Positions 1 to 8,794 are shown, counted from the first letter of the stretch. The stretch is 64,000 bases of DNA from Massilia sp. PAMC28688 (GCF_019443445.1 NZ_CP080378.1:1116001-1180000); one strand, 5' to 3'. Notes: generated by a model not told the origin, from the sequence alone. Numbers and translations: made by a program.

Positions 1-1346
1 AGCGCGGCCGCGGGAATTTCAATCATGGCGCCGACCTTGATCTCGGGGTCGTACTTCTGCCCTGCTTCGCGCAGCTGGGCCTTGGCCTGCTCGATCATGG
101 CCAGCGACTGGTCGATCTCGAACGCATGCGCCAGCATGGGGATGAGCATGCGCACCTTGCCAAAGGCGGAGGCGCGCAGGATGGCGCGCAGCTGGGTCAG
201 GAACAGCTGCGGCTCGGCCAGGCAGTAGCGGATGGCACGCAGGCCGAGCGCGGGATTCAAGGCCGTGTGCTCGGTCTGGTCGAGCGGCTTGTCGGCGCCG
301 ATGTCGAGCGTGCGGATGGTGACCGGCCGCCCTTTCATGGCTACCACGGCCTTCTTGTACTGCTCGTACTGTTCGTCCTCGCTCGGCACGCGGTGGGTGT
401 GGCCGCTGCGCGCCATGAACAGGAACTCGGAGCGGAACAGGCCAATGCCTTCGGCGCCCGACTCCAGCGCACCGGGACAGTCGTCCGGCAGCTCGATGTT
501 CGCGTGCAGGACAATACTGGTGCCGTCGCGCGTGACGGCCGGCGTTTTCTTGAGTTTCAGGAGCTTCTTGCGCGCCTTGAGCATGGCTCCCTGGCGCGCA
601 CGGTACTGTTCCAGCACCAGGGGGCTCGGGTTGGCAATCACCACGCCGGCGTCACCGTCGATGATGACCCAGTCATCCTGCTCGATCAGCTGGGACGCTT
701 GCGACATGCCGACCGCCGCCGGAATATCCAGGCTGCGCGCCACGATGGCGGTGTGCGAGTTCTGCCCGCCGACGTCGGTGACAAAGCCGATGAAGGAGCG
801 GTCGCGGAACTGCAGCATGTCGGCCGGCGAAATGTCGTGCGCCACCACGATCATCTGCGGCTGGAATTCGTCATCCGATACCGGCGCCGGCGAGATCTGG
901 GCCGTGCCCATCAGGACCTTGAGCACGCGCTCGGCCACCTGCTGGATGTCGGCCTTGCGCTCGCGCAGGTACTCGTCTTCGATCTCGTCGAATTGCGCCG
1001 ACAGTTCGTCGATCTGGGTCACCAGCGCCCACTCCGCGTTGTAATGGCGGGTGCGGATGATGTCAAGCGGCGCTTCCGAGATCATGGGGTCGGACAGGAT
1101 CAGCGCGTGCACGTCGATAAAGGCGCCCAGTTCGGTCGGGGCATCCTTGGGCAGGTCGGTCCACAGGGCCTGCAGGCCGCGGTGCACTTCGGCCAGGGCG
1201 TCCTGCAGGCGCCTGACTTCATTTTCCAGCTGCTCTTCAGCCACCAGGTAGTGCTTGACGTCGAGCGCGGCAGGGGTGAGCTTGTGCGCGCGCCCGATGG
1301 AGATGCCGCGGGAGACGGGTATGCCATGAAGCGTGAACGATGCCAT
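1..1346 (-). CDS. ptsI: Phosphoenolpyruvate-protein phosphotransferase (enzyme I), 3' end cut by window edge
   Basis: Enzyme I takes phosphate from PEP onto a histidine and passes it to HPr. I translated the minus strand from the ATG at 1346. The reading frame stays open to base 1, giving about 448 of the roughly 575-590 residues usual for the family. The phospho-histidine motif GGQNSHTAI is present with His at residue 198, and the PEP-binding stretch TIRTLDIGADK lies in the TIM-barrel half. The C-terminal catalytic cysteine lies outside the window. It follows ptsH and the IIA gene on the same strand, so the three form a PTS cluster downstream of gshB. No sugar-specific IIB/IIC is seen. Confidence 0.96.
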   Translation of the reverse strand, partial: MASFTLHGIPVSRGISIGRAHKLTPAALDVKHYLVAEEQLENEVRRLQDALAEVHRGLQALWTDLPKDAPTELGAFIDVHALILSDPMISEAPLDIIRTRHYNAEWALVTQIDELSAQFDEIEDEYLRERKADIQQVAERVLKVLMGTAQISPAPVSDDEFQPQMIVVAHDISPADMLQFRDRSFIGFVTDVGGQNSHTAIVARSLDIPAAVGMSQASQLIEQDDWVIIDGDAGVVIANPSPLVLEQYRARQGAMLKARKKLLKLKKTPAVTRDGTSIVLHANIELPDDCPGALESGAEGIGLFRSEFLFMARSGHTHRVPSEDEQYEQYKKAVVAMKGRPVTIRTLDIGADKPLDQTEHTALNPALGLRAIRYCLAEPQLFLTQLRAILRASAFGKVRMLIPMLAHAFEIDQSLAMIEQAKAQLREAGQKYDPEIKVGAMIEIPAAA

Positions 1347-1399
1347 CGGTTGTCCTGGGTGTCCAAAATGGTGGCGGCCGGGTGGTCGGTCCGGCGGCA

Positions 1400-1669
1400 T
1401 TACTCGCCTTCGCCGAACTTGTCGTTGATCAGTCCTGCAAGGGCGATGACGCATTCCTGCTCGTCCGGGCCATCGGCCTCCAGCGTGACCTTGGCGCCCT
1501 TGCCGGCGGCCAGCATCATCACGCCCATGATCGACTTGGCATTGATGCGGCGGCCATTACGCGAGAGCCAGACGTCGCTCTTGTAGCGCGCGGCCATCTG
1601 GGTGAACTTGGCCGAGGCGCGTGCATGCAGTCCCAGCTTGTTGATGATTTCGAGGTCTTGTTGAATCAT
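1400..1669 (-). CDS. ptsH: Phosphocarrier protein HPr
   Basis: Small cytoplasmic phosphocarrier of 89 residues, the normal size. The active-site motif KLGLHARAS puts His at residue 15, and the regulatory serine motif SIMGVMMLAAGKG puts Ser at residue 46; both match the family numbering exactly. It accepts phosphate from enzyme I (next gene downstream, 53 bp away) and passes it to the IIA protein encoded just upstream. The conserved Ser46 region leaves open control by an HPr kinase, but no hprK is in this window. Confidence 0.98.
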   Translation of the reverse strand: MIQQDLEIINKLGLHARASAKFTQMAARYKSDVWLSRNGRRINAKSIMGVMMLAAGKGAKVTLEADGPDEQECVIALAGLINDKFGEGE

Positions 1670-1734
1670 GTGGTTGGCGTCTTTATCAATCGGTGTCTGA
1701 GTTCTGCTGCGCGTGAAACGGGGATGATGCTCTG

Positions 1735-2142
1735 TTACGCCGGTCCTACCCTGACCCGGTTGTCGACCCGCACCGCGCCGCTCTGGGCCCCCGCCAGCGC
1801 CATTTCCACCACCACGTCGAGCGTGTCGCGGCGGTAGGTGATGGCGCGCAGGAGCATGGGCAGGCTGATGCCGGCAATGACTTCCACATGGCCGGCGTCG
1901 GCCAGCGAATTGCAGCAGTTCGACGGCGTGCCGCCTTTGATGTCGGTGATCACCAGCACGCCGCTGCCGTCATCCAGGCGGCCAATGGCGGTGCGCGCCA
2001 ATTCGTTCACTTCAGCCAGGTCCTGGTCGGCCGCCACGTCAATGGCTTCAAAGCGCTCGGTGGGGCCGCGGAACACGTGCGCGACGGCGGCGATAAAGGC
2101 CTGTCCCAGCGGGGCGTGGGTCATGAGGAGGATGCCGACCAT
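1735..2142 (-). CDS. PTS IIA component, mannose/fructose family
   Basis: A 135-residue IIA domain of the mannose (EIIA-Man) family. The N-terminus MVGILLMTHAPLG carries the phospho-accepting histidine at residue 9, and the motif TDIKGGTPSN is typical of the fold. I place the start at the ATG at 2142, not further upstream, because it directly follows the gshB stop with one base between, suggesting translational coupling, and because family members begin this way. With HPr and enzyme I it makes a phosphorelay with no visible membrane permease. In proteobacteria such incomplete chains are usually regulatory. That role is inference here. Confidence 0.93.
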   Translation of the reverse strand: MVGILLMTHAPLGQAFIAAVAHVFRGPTERFEAIDVAADQDLAEVNELARTAIGRLDDGSGVLVITDIKGGTPSNCCNSLADAGHVEVIAGISLPMLLRAITYRRDTLDVVVEMALAGAQSGAVRVDNRVRVGPA

Positions 2143-2143
2143 G

Positions 2144-3091
2144 TCAGGCCTTCCCTGCCTGCTGCTCGAGCGCGTCGATGAACATCGCGGCCACGTCGAA
2201 GCCACTTTGGTCGGTGATCTCCTGGAAGCACGTGGGACTGGTCACGTTCACTTCGGTCAGGCATTCGCCGATCACGTCCAGCCCCACCAGCAGCAGGCCG
2301 CGCGCGGCCAGGACGGGGCCGATCGCTTCGGCGATGTGGCGGTCGCGCGCCGTCAGCGGCTGGGCCACGCCGACGCCACCGGCGGCCAGGTTGCCGCGAA
2401 TTTCGTCGCCTTGCGGGATGCGCGCCAGCGAAAAGGGGACCGGCTTGCCGTTGATGACGAGGATGCGCTTGTCGCCGCTGACGATTTCGGGAATGTAGCG
2501 CTGGGCCATGATGGTGCGCGTGCCATTGCAGCTCAAGGTCTCGATGACGGAACCGAGGTTCATGCCGTCGGCCTTGATGCGGAAGATGCCGGCCCCGCCC
2601 ATGCCGTCGAGCGGCTTGAAAATGACGTCGCCATGCTGGGCGTGGAAGGCGCGCAGGCGCGCCGGGTCGGACGCGACCAGGGTGGGCGAGGTGTATTCGG
2701 AAAACTGGGCAATGGCGAGCTTTTCGTTGTGGTCGCGGATGGCCGAGGGCTTGTTGAAAACGCGCGCGCCGGCGCGCTGCGCCAGTTCCAGCAGGTAGGT
2801 CGCGTACACGTACTCCATGTCGAAGGGCGGGTCCTTGCGCTGCAGGACGGCGTCGAAGTCGGACAGGCGGCGCGCCACCTTGGGCGTGGCCACGTACCAC
2901 TTGTCCGGATTACCGGTCAGCGTCAGGTGGGCGATATGGGCCGATACCTCGCCCCCTTCCAGCGCCATGTCGCCCTGCTCGAACGCATGGACTTCGTGCC
3001 CGCGGCGGGCCGCTTCGCGCATCATGGCGAAGGTGGAATCCTTGTACGTTTTGAAGCCTGCCAGCGGATCGGCAAGGAAAGCGATTTTCAT
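2144..3091 (-). CDS. gshB: Glutathione synthetase
   Basis: ATP-grasp ligase of 315 residues that joins gamma-glutamylcysteine and glycine to make glutathione, the second biosynthetic step. The start MKIAFLADPLAGFKTYKD, the substrate-grip motif GGAGIFRIK and the loop IRGNLAAGG are characteristic, and the length fits the bacterial family. It lies 111 bp downstream of gshA on the same strand, so both glutathione steps are encoded together. The stop is followed at one base by the IIA start. Confidence 0.97.
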   Translation of the reverse strand: MKIAFLADPLAGFKTYKDSTFAMMREAARRGHEVHAFEQGDMALEGGEVSAHIAHLTLTGNPDKWYVATPKVARRLSDFDAVLQRKDPPFDMEYVYATYLLELAQRAGARVFNKPSAIRDHNEKLAIAQFSEYTSPTLVASDPARLRAFHAQHGDVIFKPLDGMGGAGIFRIKADGMNLGSVIETLSCNGTRTIMAQRYIPEIVSGDKRILVINGKPVPFSLARIPQGDEIRGNLAAGGVGVAQPLTARDRHIAEAIGPVLAARGLLLVGLDVIGECLTEVNVTSPTCFQEITDQSGFDVAAMFIDALEQQAGKA

Positions 3092-3202
3092 GGACGTTTC
3101 CAGTCAGGGTAATGCCCTGATTTTATCCGGAAACAGCAATGTTGGCTTGATATGGCCGCGGCGAGGGGGGCCGCCCCCCTCCCCTGGCGCCGCGGGTGGT
3201 GG

Positions 3203-4501
3203 TCAATACACTTCCGGATTCGGATCGGTGCGTTCCAGTTCCAGCGAGGCAGCCAGCAGTCCGAGGCGCGCCACCACCCCGTACACATAGAAGCGGTTCG
3301 GCGCGGCGGTGCCGGGCTTGGCCTTGAGGTCGGGGACAGCGTGCTGCTGGGCAAAGGCCAGCGGCACGTACTGGGAACCGGGCGCATTCAGGTTCTGGTC
3401 CACCCCGCGCTCGGCGTGGATGCGGTAAAAGCCGCCCACCACGTAGCGGTCGATCATGTAGACCACCGGTTCGGCCACGGCATCGTTGACGTTTTCAAAG
3501 GTGGGCACGCCTTCCTGGATGATCAGGTCGGTCACTTCCACGCCATCCTTGATGACCGACATCTTGCTGCGCTGGCGCTGCGACAGGTCGCGCACGTCGT
3601 TGGCATCCTTGACCGTCATGATGCCCATGCCGTAGGTGCCGGCGTCCGGCTTGACGATGACGAAGGGCTTTTCCTTGATACCGTATTCCTTGTATTTCTT
3701 GCGGATCTTGGCCAGCAGCATGGTGACATTGTCGGCCAGGCACTCGGAACCGTTATCTTCCTGCATGTTGATCTGGCCGCACTTGGCGTGGAAAGGATTG
3801 ACCATCCACGGGTCGACATCGATCAGCTTGCCGAACTTTTTCGCCACTTCGTCGTAGGCTGCCAGGTGGTTGCTCTTGCGCCGCAGGGCCCAGCCGGCGT
3901 GGGCCGGCGGCAGCAGCGACTGTTCATGCACGTTTTCCAGCAGCGATGGAATGCCGGCCGACAGGTCGTTATTGAGCAAGATGGTGCAGGGGTCGAAGTC
4001 GACCAGGCCGATGCGGCGCCCATTGCTTGATCTCACCATCGGCTCGATGACCAGCATGTTGCCGTCTGGCAGCGCCAGCGGCGTGGGCTGGGTGATTTCC
4101 GGCGACATGGAGCCCAGGCGCACGTGCAGGCCGGTCTGGCGGAAAATCTGCATCAGGCGCGCCACGTTTTGCAGGTAATGCGGGTTGCGCGTGTGCGCTT
4201 CGGGTACCAGCAGCAGGTTGCGCGCGTCCGGGCAATACTTGTCGATGGCGGCCATGGCGGCCTGCACGGCCAGCGGCAGCATCTCGGTGGCCAGGTTGTT
4301 AAAGCCGCCAGGGAACAGGTTGGTGTCGACCGGCGCCAGCTTGTAGCCGGCATTGCGCAAGTCCACCGAGCAGTAGAACGGCGGCGTATGCTCCTGCCAC
4401 TCCATCCGGAACCAGCGCTCGATGGCGGGGGTAGCTGCGAGAATCTTTTTCTCGAGGTCGAGGAGCGGGCCGGTGAGGGCCGTGGCGAGGTGCGGAACCA
4501 T
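3203..4501 (-). CDS. gshA: Glutamate-cysteine ligase, Thiobacillus/proteobacterial type
   Basis: First enzyme of glutathione synthesis, 432 residues. I recognise the betaproteobacterial type, which is distinct in sequence from the E. coli enzyme, from the stretches SVDLRNAGYKLAPVDTNLFP and VIVKPDAGTYGMGIMTVKDA, and from its position immediately upstream of gshB. The start at 4501 gives the expected N-terminus MVPHLATALTGPLLDLEKK. The gene reads toward gshB. The 111 bp gap holds only a weak stem (CAGGG/CCCTG), so co-transcription is plausible. Confidence 0.93.
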   Translation of the reverse strand: MVPHLATALTGPLLDLEKKILAATPAIERWFRMEWQEHTPPFYCSVDLRNAGYKLAPVDTNLFPGGFNNLATEMLPLAVQAAMAAIDKYCPDARNLLLVPEAHTRNPHYLQNVARLMQIFRQTGLHVRLGSMSPEITQPTPLALPDGNMLVIEPMVRSSNGRRIGLVDFDPCTILLNNDLSAGIPSLLENVHEQSLLPPAHAGWALRRKSNHLAAYDEVAKKFGKLIDVDPWMVNPFHAKCGQINMQEDNGSECLADNVTMLLAKIRKKYKEYGIKEKPFVIVKPDAGTYGMGIMTVKDANDVRDLSQRQRSKMSVIKDGVEVTDLIIQEGVPTFENVNDAVAEPVVYMIDRYVVGGFYRIHAERGVDQNLNAPGSQYVPLAFAQQHAVPDLKAKPGTAAPNRFYVYGVVARLGLLAASLELERTDPNPEVY

Positions 4502-4590
4502 GAATTGACGTCCTTAAGGCTTCTTGATGATCGTGAACAGCTACATCGGGGCGGAACCGGCATTTTAAAGCGATTCGGGACGCAGAATGC

Positions 4591-4614
4591 AAAAAGGCGC
4601 CCGCAGGCGCCTGT
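4591..4614 (-). terminator. Rho-independent terminator after amtB
   Basis: On the minus strand GGCGCC-TGCG-GGCGCC followed by TTTTT, a 6-bp GC stem with a tetraloop and T-run. It lies about 35 bp after the amtB stop and before gshA, so it separates the nitrogen operon from the glutathione genes. Confidence 0.85.
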
Positions 4615-4648
4615 TTGACCCGCGCAATGCGGGCCGGGGACGGCAAAT

Positions 4649-6196
4649 TCAGGCGTGGTAGGCCGATTCGCCGTGGCTGGTGATGTCGAGGCCTTCCCGT
4701 TCTTCTTCTTCCGGTACCCGCAGGCCGATGACCAGGTCGACCAGCTTGTAGGCAACGAAGGCCACCACAGCCGACCACAGCACGGTGACGCCGACGGCGG
4801 TCAGCTGGGTGATGACCTGGCCGCCAATCGAGTAGTCGGCCGATGCCTTGTTGGCAACGTAGTCGAAAATGCCCTGGCCGCCCAGCGACGGTGCGGCGAA
4901 CACGCCGGTCAGCAGGGCGCCGAGGATGCCGCCCACGCCGTGCACGCCAAACACGTCGAGCGCGTCGTCGGCACCGATCAGGCGCTTCAAGCCATTCACG
5001 CCCCACAGGCAGACAATGCCGGAGAGCAGACCGATGACCAGGCCGCCCATGGGGCCGACAAAGCCGGCCGCCGGGGTGATGGCGACCAGGCCGGCCACGG
5101 CGCCGGAGGCGGCGCCCAGCATCGATGGCTTGCCCTTGGTGACCCACTCGCCCAGGATCCAGGACAGGGTGGCGGCGGCAGTGGCCAGCAGGGTGTTGAT
5201 GAAGGCCAGGGCGGCAATGTCGCCCGCTTCCAGCGCCGAGCCGGCATTGAAGCCGAACCAACCGGCCCACAGCAGGGAGGCGCCGATCATGGTCATGGTC
5301 AGCGAATGCGGGGCCATCGATTCACGGCCATAGCCCACGCGTTTGCCGATCATGATGGCGCCCACCAGGCCGGCAATGGCAGCGTTGATGTGGACCACGG
5401 TACCGCCGGCAAAATCAAGCGCGCCGTGCTGGAACAGGTAGCCGGCCTTGGCGCCTTCTGAGGCGAGGGTGGCGGCGTCGGTGATCATGTCGGGACCGGT
5501 CCAGAACCAGACCATGTGGGCCACCGGCAGGTAGCTGAAGGTGAACCACAGCACCACAAAAGCGAGCACGGCAGCGAACTTGATACGCTCGGCAAAGGCG
5601 CCCACGATCAGCGCGCACGTGATGGCGGCAAAGGTGCCCTGGAAGGCGACAAAGACAAACTCGGGAATGACGACGCCCTTGCTGAAGGTGGCGGCATAGG
5701 CAAAGGTGCCGGCCACGGGATCCCAGATGCCGCCCAGTGCGAGGCGGTCAAAGCCACCAATGAAGGCATTGCCGGCGGTGAAGGCGAGCGAATAGCCGTA
5801 CACGCACCACAGCACGATGACGAGGGCAAACACGGTAAATACCTGCATCAGCACCGACAGCATGTTCTTGCTGCGCACCAGGCCGCCGTAAAACAGGGCC
5901 AGGCCGGGAATGGTCATGATGATGACGAGGATGGTGGCTATGAACATCCAGGTGGTGTCGCCCTTGTGGGGCACGGGGGCAGGCGCGGCGGCCGGAGCTT
6001 CGGCAGCGGCCACCGGCAGCGCGGCGGCAGCTGCCTCGGCCGCTGCCCCGTCCGGTACGCCGGCAGCGTCAGCTGCCGGTGCCGAGATCGCCGGTGCTGC
6101 GGCCGGCGAGGCGTCCTGGGCCAGCGCCGGCAGGGCGCCGCCAACGGCGGCCAGCAAGGCGGCCGCACCGAGCCATTTGAGCAGTGTGTTTTTCAT
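4649..6196 (-). CDS. amtB: Ammonium transporter AmtB with signal peptide and long Ala/Pro-rich N-terminal linker
   Basis: Inner-membrane ammonium channel, 515 residues. I chose the ATG at 6196 because it has a clear ribosome site (AAGGAACTG) 10 bp after glnK and begins a signal peptide (MKNTLLKWLG... ending ALPALAQ); the frame is open further upstream but that part overlaps glnK. The conduction histidines are seen in YLPVAHMVWFW and DVFGVHGVGG, and FYGGLVRSKN marks the first channel helices. Between the signal peptide and the first helix lie about 60 residues rich in Ala and Pro, longer than in most AmtB proteins. It is coupled to glnK, whose product plugs the channel when nitrogen is ample. 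Confidence 0.97.
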   Translation of the reverse strand: MKNTLLKWLGAAALLAAVGGALPALAQDASPAAAPAISAPAADAAGVPDGAAAEAAAAALPVAAAEAPAAAPAPVPHKGDTTWMFIATILVIIMTIPGLALFYGGLVRSKNMLSVLMQVFTVFALVIVLWCVYGYSLAFTAGNAFIGGFDRLALGGIWDPVAGTFAYAATFSKGVVIPEFVFVAFQGTFAAITCALIVGAFAERIKFAAVLAFVVLWFTFSYLPVAHMVWFWTGPDMITDAATLASEGAKAGYLFQHGALDFAGGTVVHINAAIAGLVGAIMIGKRVGYGRESMAPHSLTMTMIGASLLWAGWFGFNAGSALEAGDIAALAFINTLLATAAATLSWILGEWVTKGKPSMLGAASGAVAGLVAITPAAGFVGPMGGLVIGLLSGIVCLWGVNGLKRLIGADDALDVFGVHGVGGILGALLTGVFAAPSLGGQGIFDYVANKASADYSIGGQVITQLTAVGVTVLWSAVVAFVAYKLVDLVIGLRVPEEEEREGLDITSHGESAYHA

Positions 6197-6206
6197 GATC
6201 AGTTCC

Positions 6207-6554
<348 letters not shown>

Positions 6555-7301
6555 TCAGAAGGTTTTCGACAGGGTGACAACGGCGCCGGTACGGCCCAGG
6601 TTCTTGCCGTTGACCGGGCTCAGATACAGGTCGGTGCTGGTGCCCACCACCGCCAGCGCCAGGGAAGCGAAGCCCAGGTCTTTGGTGACGCCGATCTTGT
6701 AATCGTTGTAGCTGAAGGCGCCATTGTTCTTGACCATCTGGCGGCCGGCGTGCAGGTTCAGCACCAGGCCGGGGGCGATTTCCTGGTTCACGCTCAGGTC
6801 CACGTAGCCGCTGCCCTTGCTGTCGGCGGTGCCGAACAGGTTGGTGGTCGAGTGCGAGTACTTGAGGGTGGCCGGGCCATAGCCGAGCTGGGCATAGAGT
6901 TCAAAGGTGTCGGCATCGGGATTGAGGTCGTTGGACGGATAGGCGTAGTACAGGCCGCCCACGTCATAGCTTACGCCCGGGCTGAGCTCGCCGCGCTTGC
7001 CGCCGTACAGGTCAATTTCCACGCTGCCATCGCCCCCCAGGTCCTTGGTCCATTTGATGGTGGACGCCCAGGCGCCGAGGTAAAAGCCGCTGGGGCTGTG
7101 GGTATAGTCGGCCCCGCCCTGCAAGGCCGGCTGCAGGCGCGTTTGCGACAGGCCGCGGTAGCGGTAGTCGCTGGTGACGGCAGCGTTGTAGCTCACGGCG
7201 TGCTCGGGCGCGTCATCGGCAGCGTGGGCCAGTGGCGCGAAAGCGGCCACTACCAGCGCCAGCGAGGCGGCAAGCGTGAACTGGTTGGTCAGGTTTTTCA
7301 T
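6555..7301 (-). CDS. TorF-family putative outer-membrane porin (TIGR02001-like)
   Basis: A 248-residue secreted protein. I placed the start at 7301 (MKNLTNQFTLAASLALVVAA) because it begins a clean signal peptide ending near PLAHA; the open frame extends 11 codons further. The mature part has alternating beta-strand pattern and aromatic residues (VSYNAAVTSDYRYRGLSQ, FYLGAWAST) and ends VVTLSKTF with a C-terminal Phe, as in outer-membrane barrels. It stops 9 bp before glnK and is the first gene of the nitrogen operon. Its substrate is unknown; passage of a nitrogen compound is inference from context. Confidence 0.85.
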   Translation of the reverse strand: MKNLTNQFTLAASLALVVAAFAPLAHAADDAPEHAVSYNAAVTSDYRYRGLSQTRLQPALQGGADYTHSPSGFYLGAWASTIKWTKDLGGDGSVEIDLYGGKRGELSPGVSYDVGGLYYAYPSNDLNPDADTFELYAQLGYGPATLKYSHSTTNLFGTADSKGSGYVDLSVNQEIAPGLVLNLHAGRQMVKNNGAFSYNDYKIGVTKDLGFASLALAVVGTSTDLYLSPVNGKNLGRTGAVVTLSKTF

Positions 7302-7381
7302 GGCGGTTCCCCTATTGTTTTGAACGTGTGGCACGGTTGCGGATTAAAATCAGGTGAAACAAGGTCGTCTACGGGGACAGT

Positions 7382-7397
7382 AGCAGGAGTCGTGCCA
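7382..7397 (-). promoter_or_regulatory. Sigma-54 promoter of the TorF-like/glnK/amtB operon
   Basis: The minus strand reads TGGCACGACTCCTGCT. The -24 GG and -12 GC dinucleotides have the correct 12-bp phasing, against a consensus of TGGCACG-N4-TTGCW (one mismatch in the TTGC box). It points at the TorF-like gene about 80 bp downstream, and two NtrC-like sites lie upstream. Confidence 0.8.
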
Positions 7398-7511
7398 GCG
7401 TAAAATGCGGGGGCGCGCCCTTGATTTTTTCACGGTGCCTACCCATCTTGCCTTTAATAAACTGCAGAACAGCGTGGCGAATGACGCTCCGGCACATGCC
7501 GGCGCGACAAT

Positions 7512-7550
7512 CGCACCAATGCGATGCACTGCCAGCACCACGACGGTGCA
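7512..7550. promoter_or_regulatory. Two tandem NtrC-like binding sites
   Basis: The NtrC consensus is TGCACC-N5-GGTGCA. Site A at 7534-7550 reads AGCACC-ACGAC-GGTGCA (one outer mismatch). Site B at 7512-7528 reads CGCACC-AATGC-GATGCA (two mismatches). Their centres are 22 bp apart, two helical turns, and lie roughly 150-170 bp upstream of the predicted sigma-54 start, a usual enhancer spacing. They also abut the ubiK start region. Confidence 0.75.
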
Positions 7551-7573
7551 TCACGGATTCACCAGGAGAGCAC

Positions 7574-7822
7574 ATGGACATGAACAGCTTTTTTAACGAC
7601 TTGCAGGGCAAGATCAACCAGGCCATCGAGAGTTCGCCCGCCAAGGACATTGAAAAGAACGTCAAGGCAATGATGACCCAGGGATTTTCCAAGCTGGACC
7701 TGGTCACGCGCGAAGAATTCGATATCCAGAACCAGGTATTGGCCAAGACCCGCGCCCGGCTCGAGGCGCTGGAACTGCGCGTGCAGCAGCTGGAGGAAAG
7801 CCTGGCCAGCCAGAAGGTGTAA
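7574..7822 (+). CDS. ubiK: UbiK-type ubiquinone biosynthesis accessory factor (YqiC/BMFP family)
   Basis: An 82-residue protein. The N-terminal part is amphipathic (FFNDLQGKINQAIESSPAKD) and the C-terminal half is coiled-coil (VLAKTRARLEALELRVQQLE), the BMFP layout. In E. coli this family helps late ubiquinone assembly as a membrane-binding scaffold. The start at 7574 is preceded by AGGAG with 5 bp spacing; the ATG at 7580 is the alternative but sits too far from that site. It is divergent from the nitrogen operon. Confidence 0.88.
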   Translation: MDMNSFFNDLQGKINQAIESSPAKDIEKNVKAMMTQGFSKLDLVTREEFDIQNQVLAKTRARLEALELRVQQLEESLASQKV

Positions 7823-7905
7823 GCAGCGCACTGCACGGTGTCGCGCCGGCGCTCCGCCGCGCAGATGCTATTATTGCAGCATTGTAAATATAACAATTGG
7901 CTGCC

Positions 7906-8718
7906 ATGACTACTTCCTCGACAGCAGACAGCGGCGCGCCGGCCGCGCCGTCCCGCATCACCCCGGTCGTCATGCTGCTGGCGGCCATCAGTATCCTGGT
8001 CTACCTGGTGCAGCTTGGCAGCGGCGTGCACTGGATGAGTCCGCAGGTGCTGCAGATGATTGCCTGGGGCGCCAACGTGGCGCCGCTCACGCTCACCGAC
8101 GCGCCATGGCGCCTGCTGTCGAGCATGTTCCTGCACATCGGGCTGATCCATATCGCCCTCAATATGTACATGCTGCTGGTGCTCGGCCCTTTCGTGGAGC
8201 GCGCCTTCGGCAAGCTGCGCTTCCTGCTCATCTACCTGTTGTCCGGCCTGTTCGGCAGCCTGGCCAGTGCCATGTGGTTCAGCGCCAGCCAGGAAGTGAG
8301 CGTGGCGGCCGGCGCCTCCGGCGCGCTGATGGGCATCAGCGGCGCATTCCTGGGCCGCATCCTGTCGCCCGGGCGCGGCCAGCTCGACGCCCATGCCATC
8401 GGCATGAAGGGTCCCCTGATCCAGACCATTGCCATCAACCTGGTCATCGGCTTTCTCAATACCGGCATCGGGATTGACAATGCAGCCCATATCGGCGGCC
8501 TGGTGGCGGGCCTGGTCCTGGGCCTGGCGTTTTCCCTGCTGACCTTTGGCCGCAGCGCCGGCGGTCGCCTGCTTGCCATGGTGGGCATCAGTGCCGCCGC
8601 CCTGGGCATCCTCTGGCAGCTTGCCACACGAGCGCCGTCACCGGGCTTGCTGGTCATGAAGTACCAGTTGCAGGTGCAGATGGCCAGGGCGGCCGAGCGC
8701 GCCCCGCCCTCGCCCTGA
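7906..8718 (+). CDS. Rhomboid-family intramembrane serine protease
   Basis: A 270-residue polytopic membrane protein. The catalytic dyad is visible: serine 138 in AAGASGALMG and histidine 195 in NAAHIGGLVAG. The conserved HIGLIHIALNMYML helix (rhomboid HxxxN type) precedes them, and about six or seven hydrophobic helices can be drawn. I use the ATG at 7906; a TTG three codons upstream is in frame but no strong ribosome site decides between them. The substrate is unknown. It converges with the metalloprotease gene over a shared terminator. Confidence 0.92.
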   Translation: MTTSSTADSGAPAAPSRITPVVMLLAAISILVYLVQLGSGVHWMSPQVLQMIAWGANVAPLTLTDAPWRLLSSMFLHIGLIHIALNMYMLLVLGPFVERAFGKLRFLLIYLLSGLFGSLASAMWFSASQEVSVAAGASGALMGISGAFLGRILSPGRGQLDAHAIGMKGPLIQTIAINLVIGFLNTGIGIDNAAHIGGLVAGLVLGLAFSLLTFGRSAGGRLLAMVGISAAALGILWQLATRAPSPGLLVMKYQLQVQMARAAERAPPSP

Positions 8719-8741
8719 GGCGGAAACCGCACCTGTCATGC

Positions 8742-8779
8742 AAAAAGCCGTGCCAGGCATGATGCCGGCACGGCTTTTT
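8742..8779. terminator. Bidirectional terminator between rhomboid and metalloprotease genes
   Basis: AAAAAGCCGTGCC and GGCACGGCTTTTT form a perfect 13-bp inverted repeat around a 12-base loop. A-tract and T-tract flanks let it serve both converging genes. Confidence 0.9.
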
Positions 8780-8794
8780 GCGCACAGCTGCCGC

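Noticed and set aside
126..1586. Long plus-strand open frame (486 codons) over ptsI and ptsH
   Set aside because: It is antisense to enzyme I and HPr, both with intact catalytic motifs. Its product is rich in Arg, Gly and His without domains, as expected of a GC-rich shadow frame.
4299..5270. 323-codon minus-strand frame spanning amtB and gshA
   Set aside because: It is in another frame of the same strand as amtB and gshA and crosses the terminator at 4591; both real genes have strong motifs.
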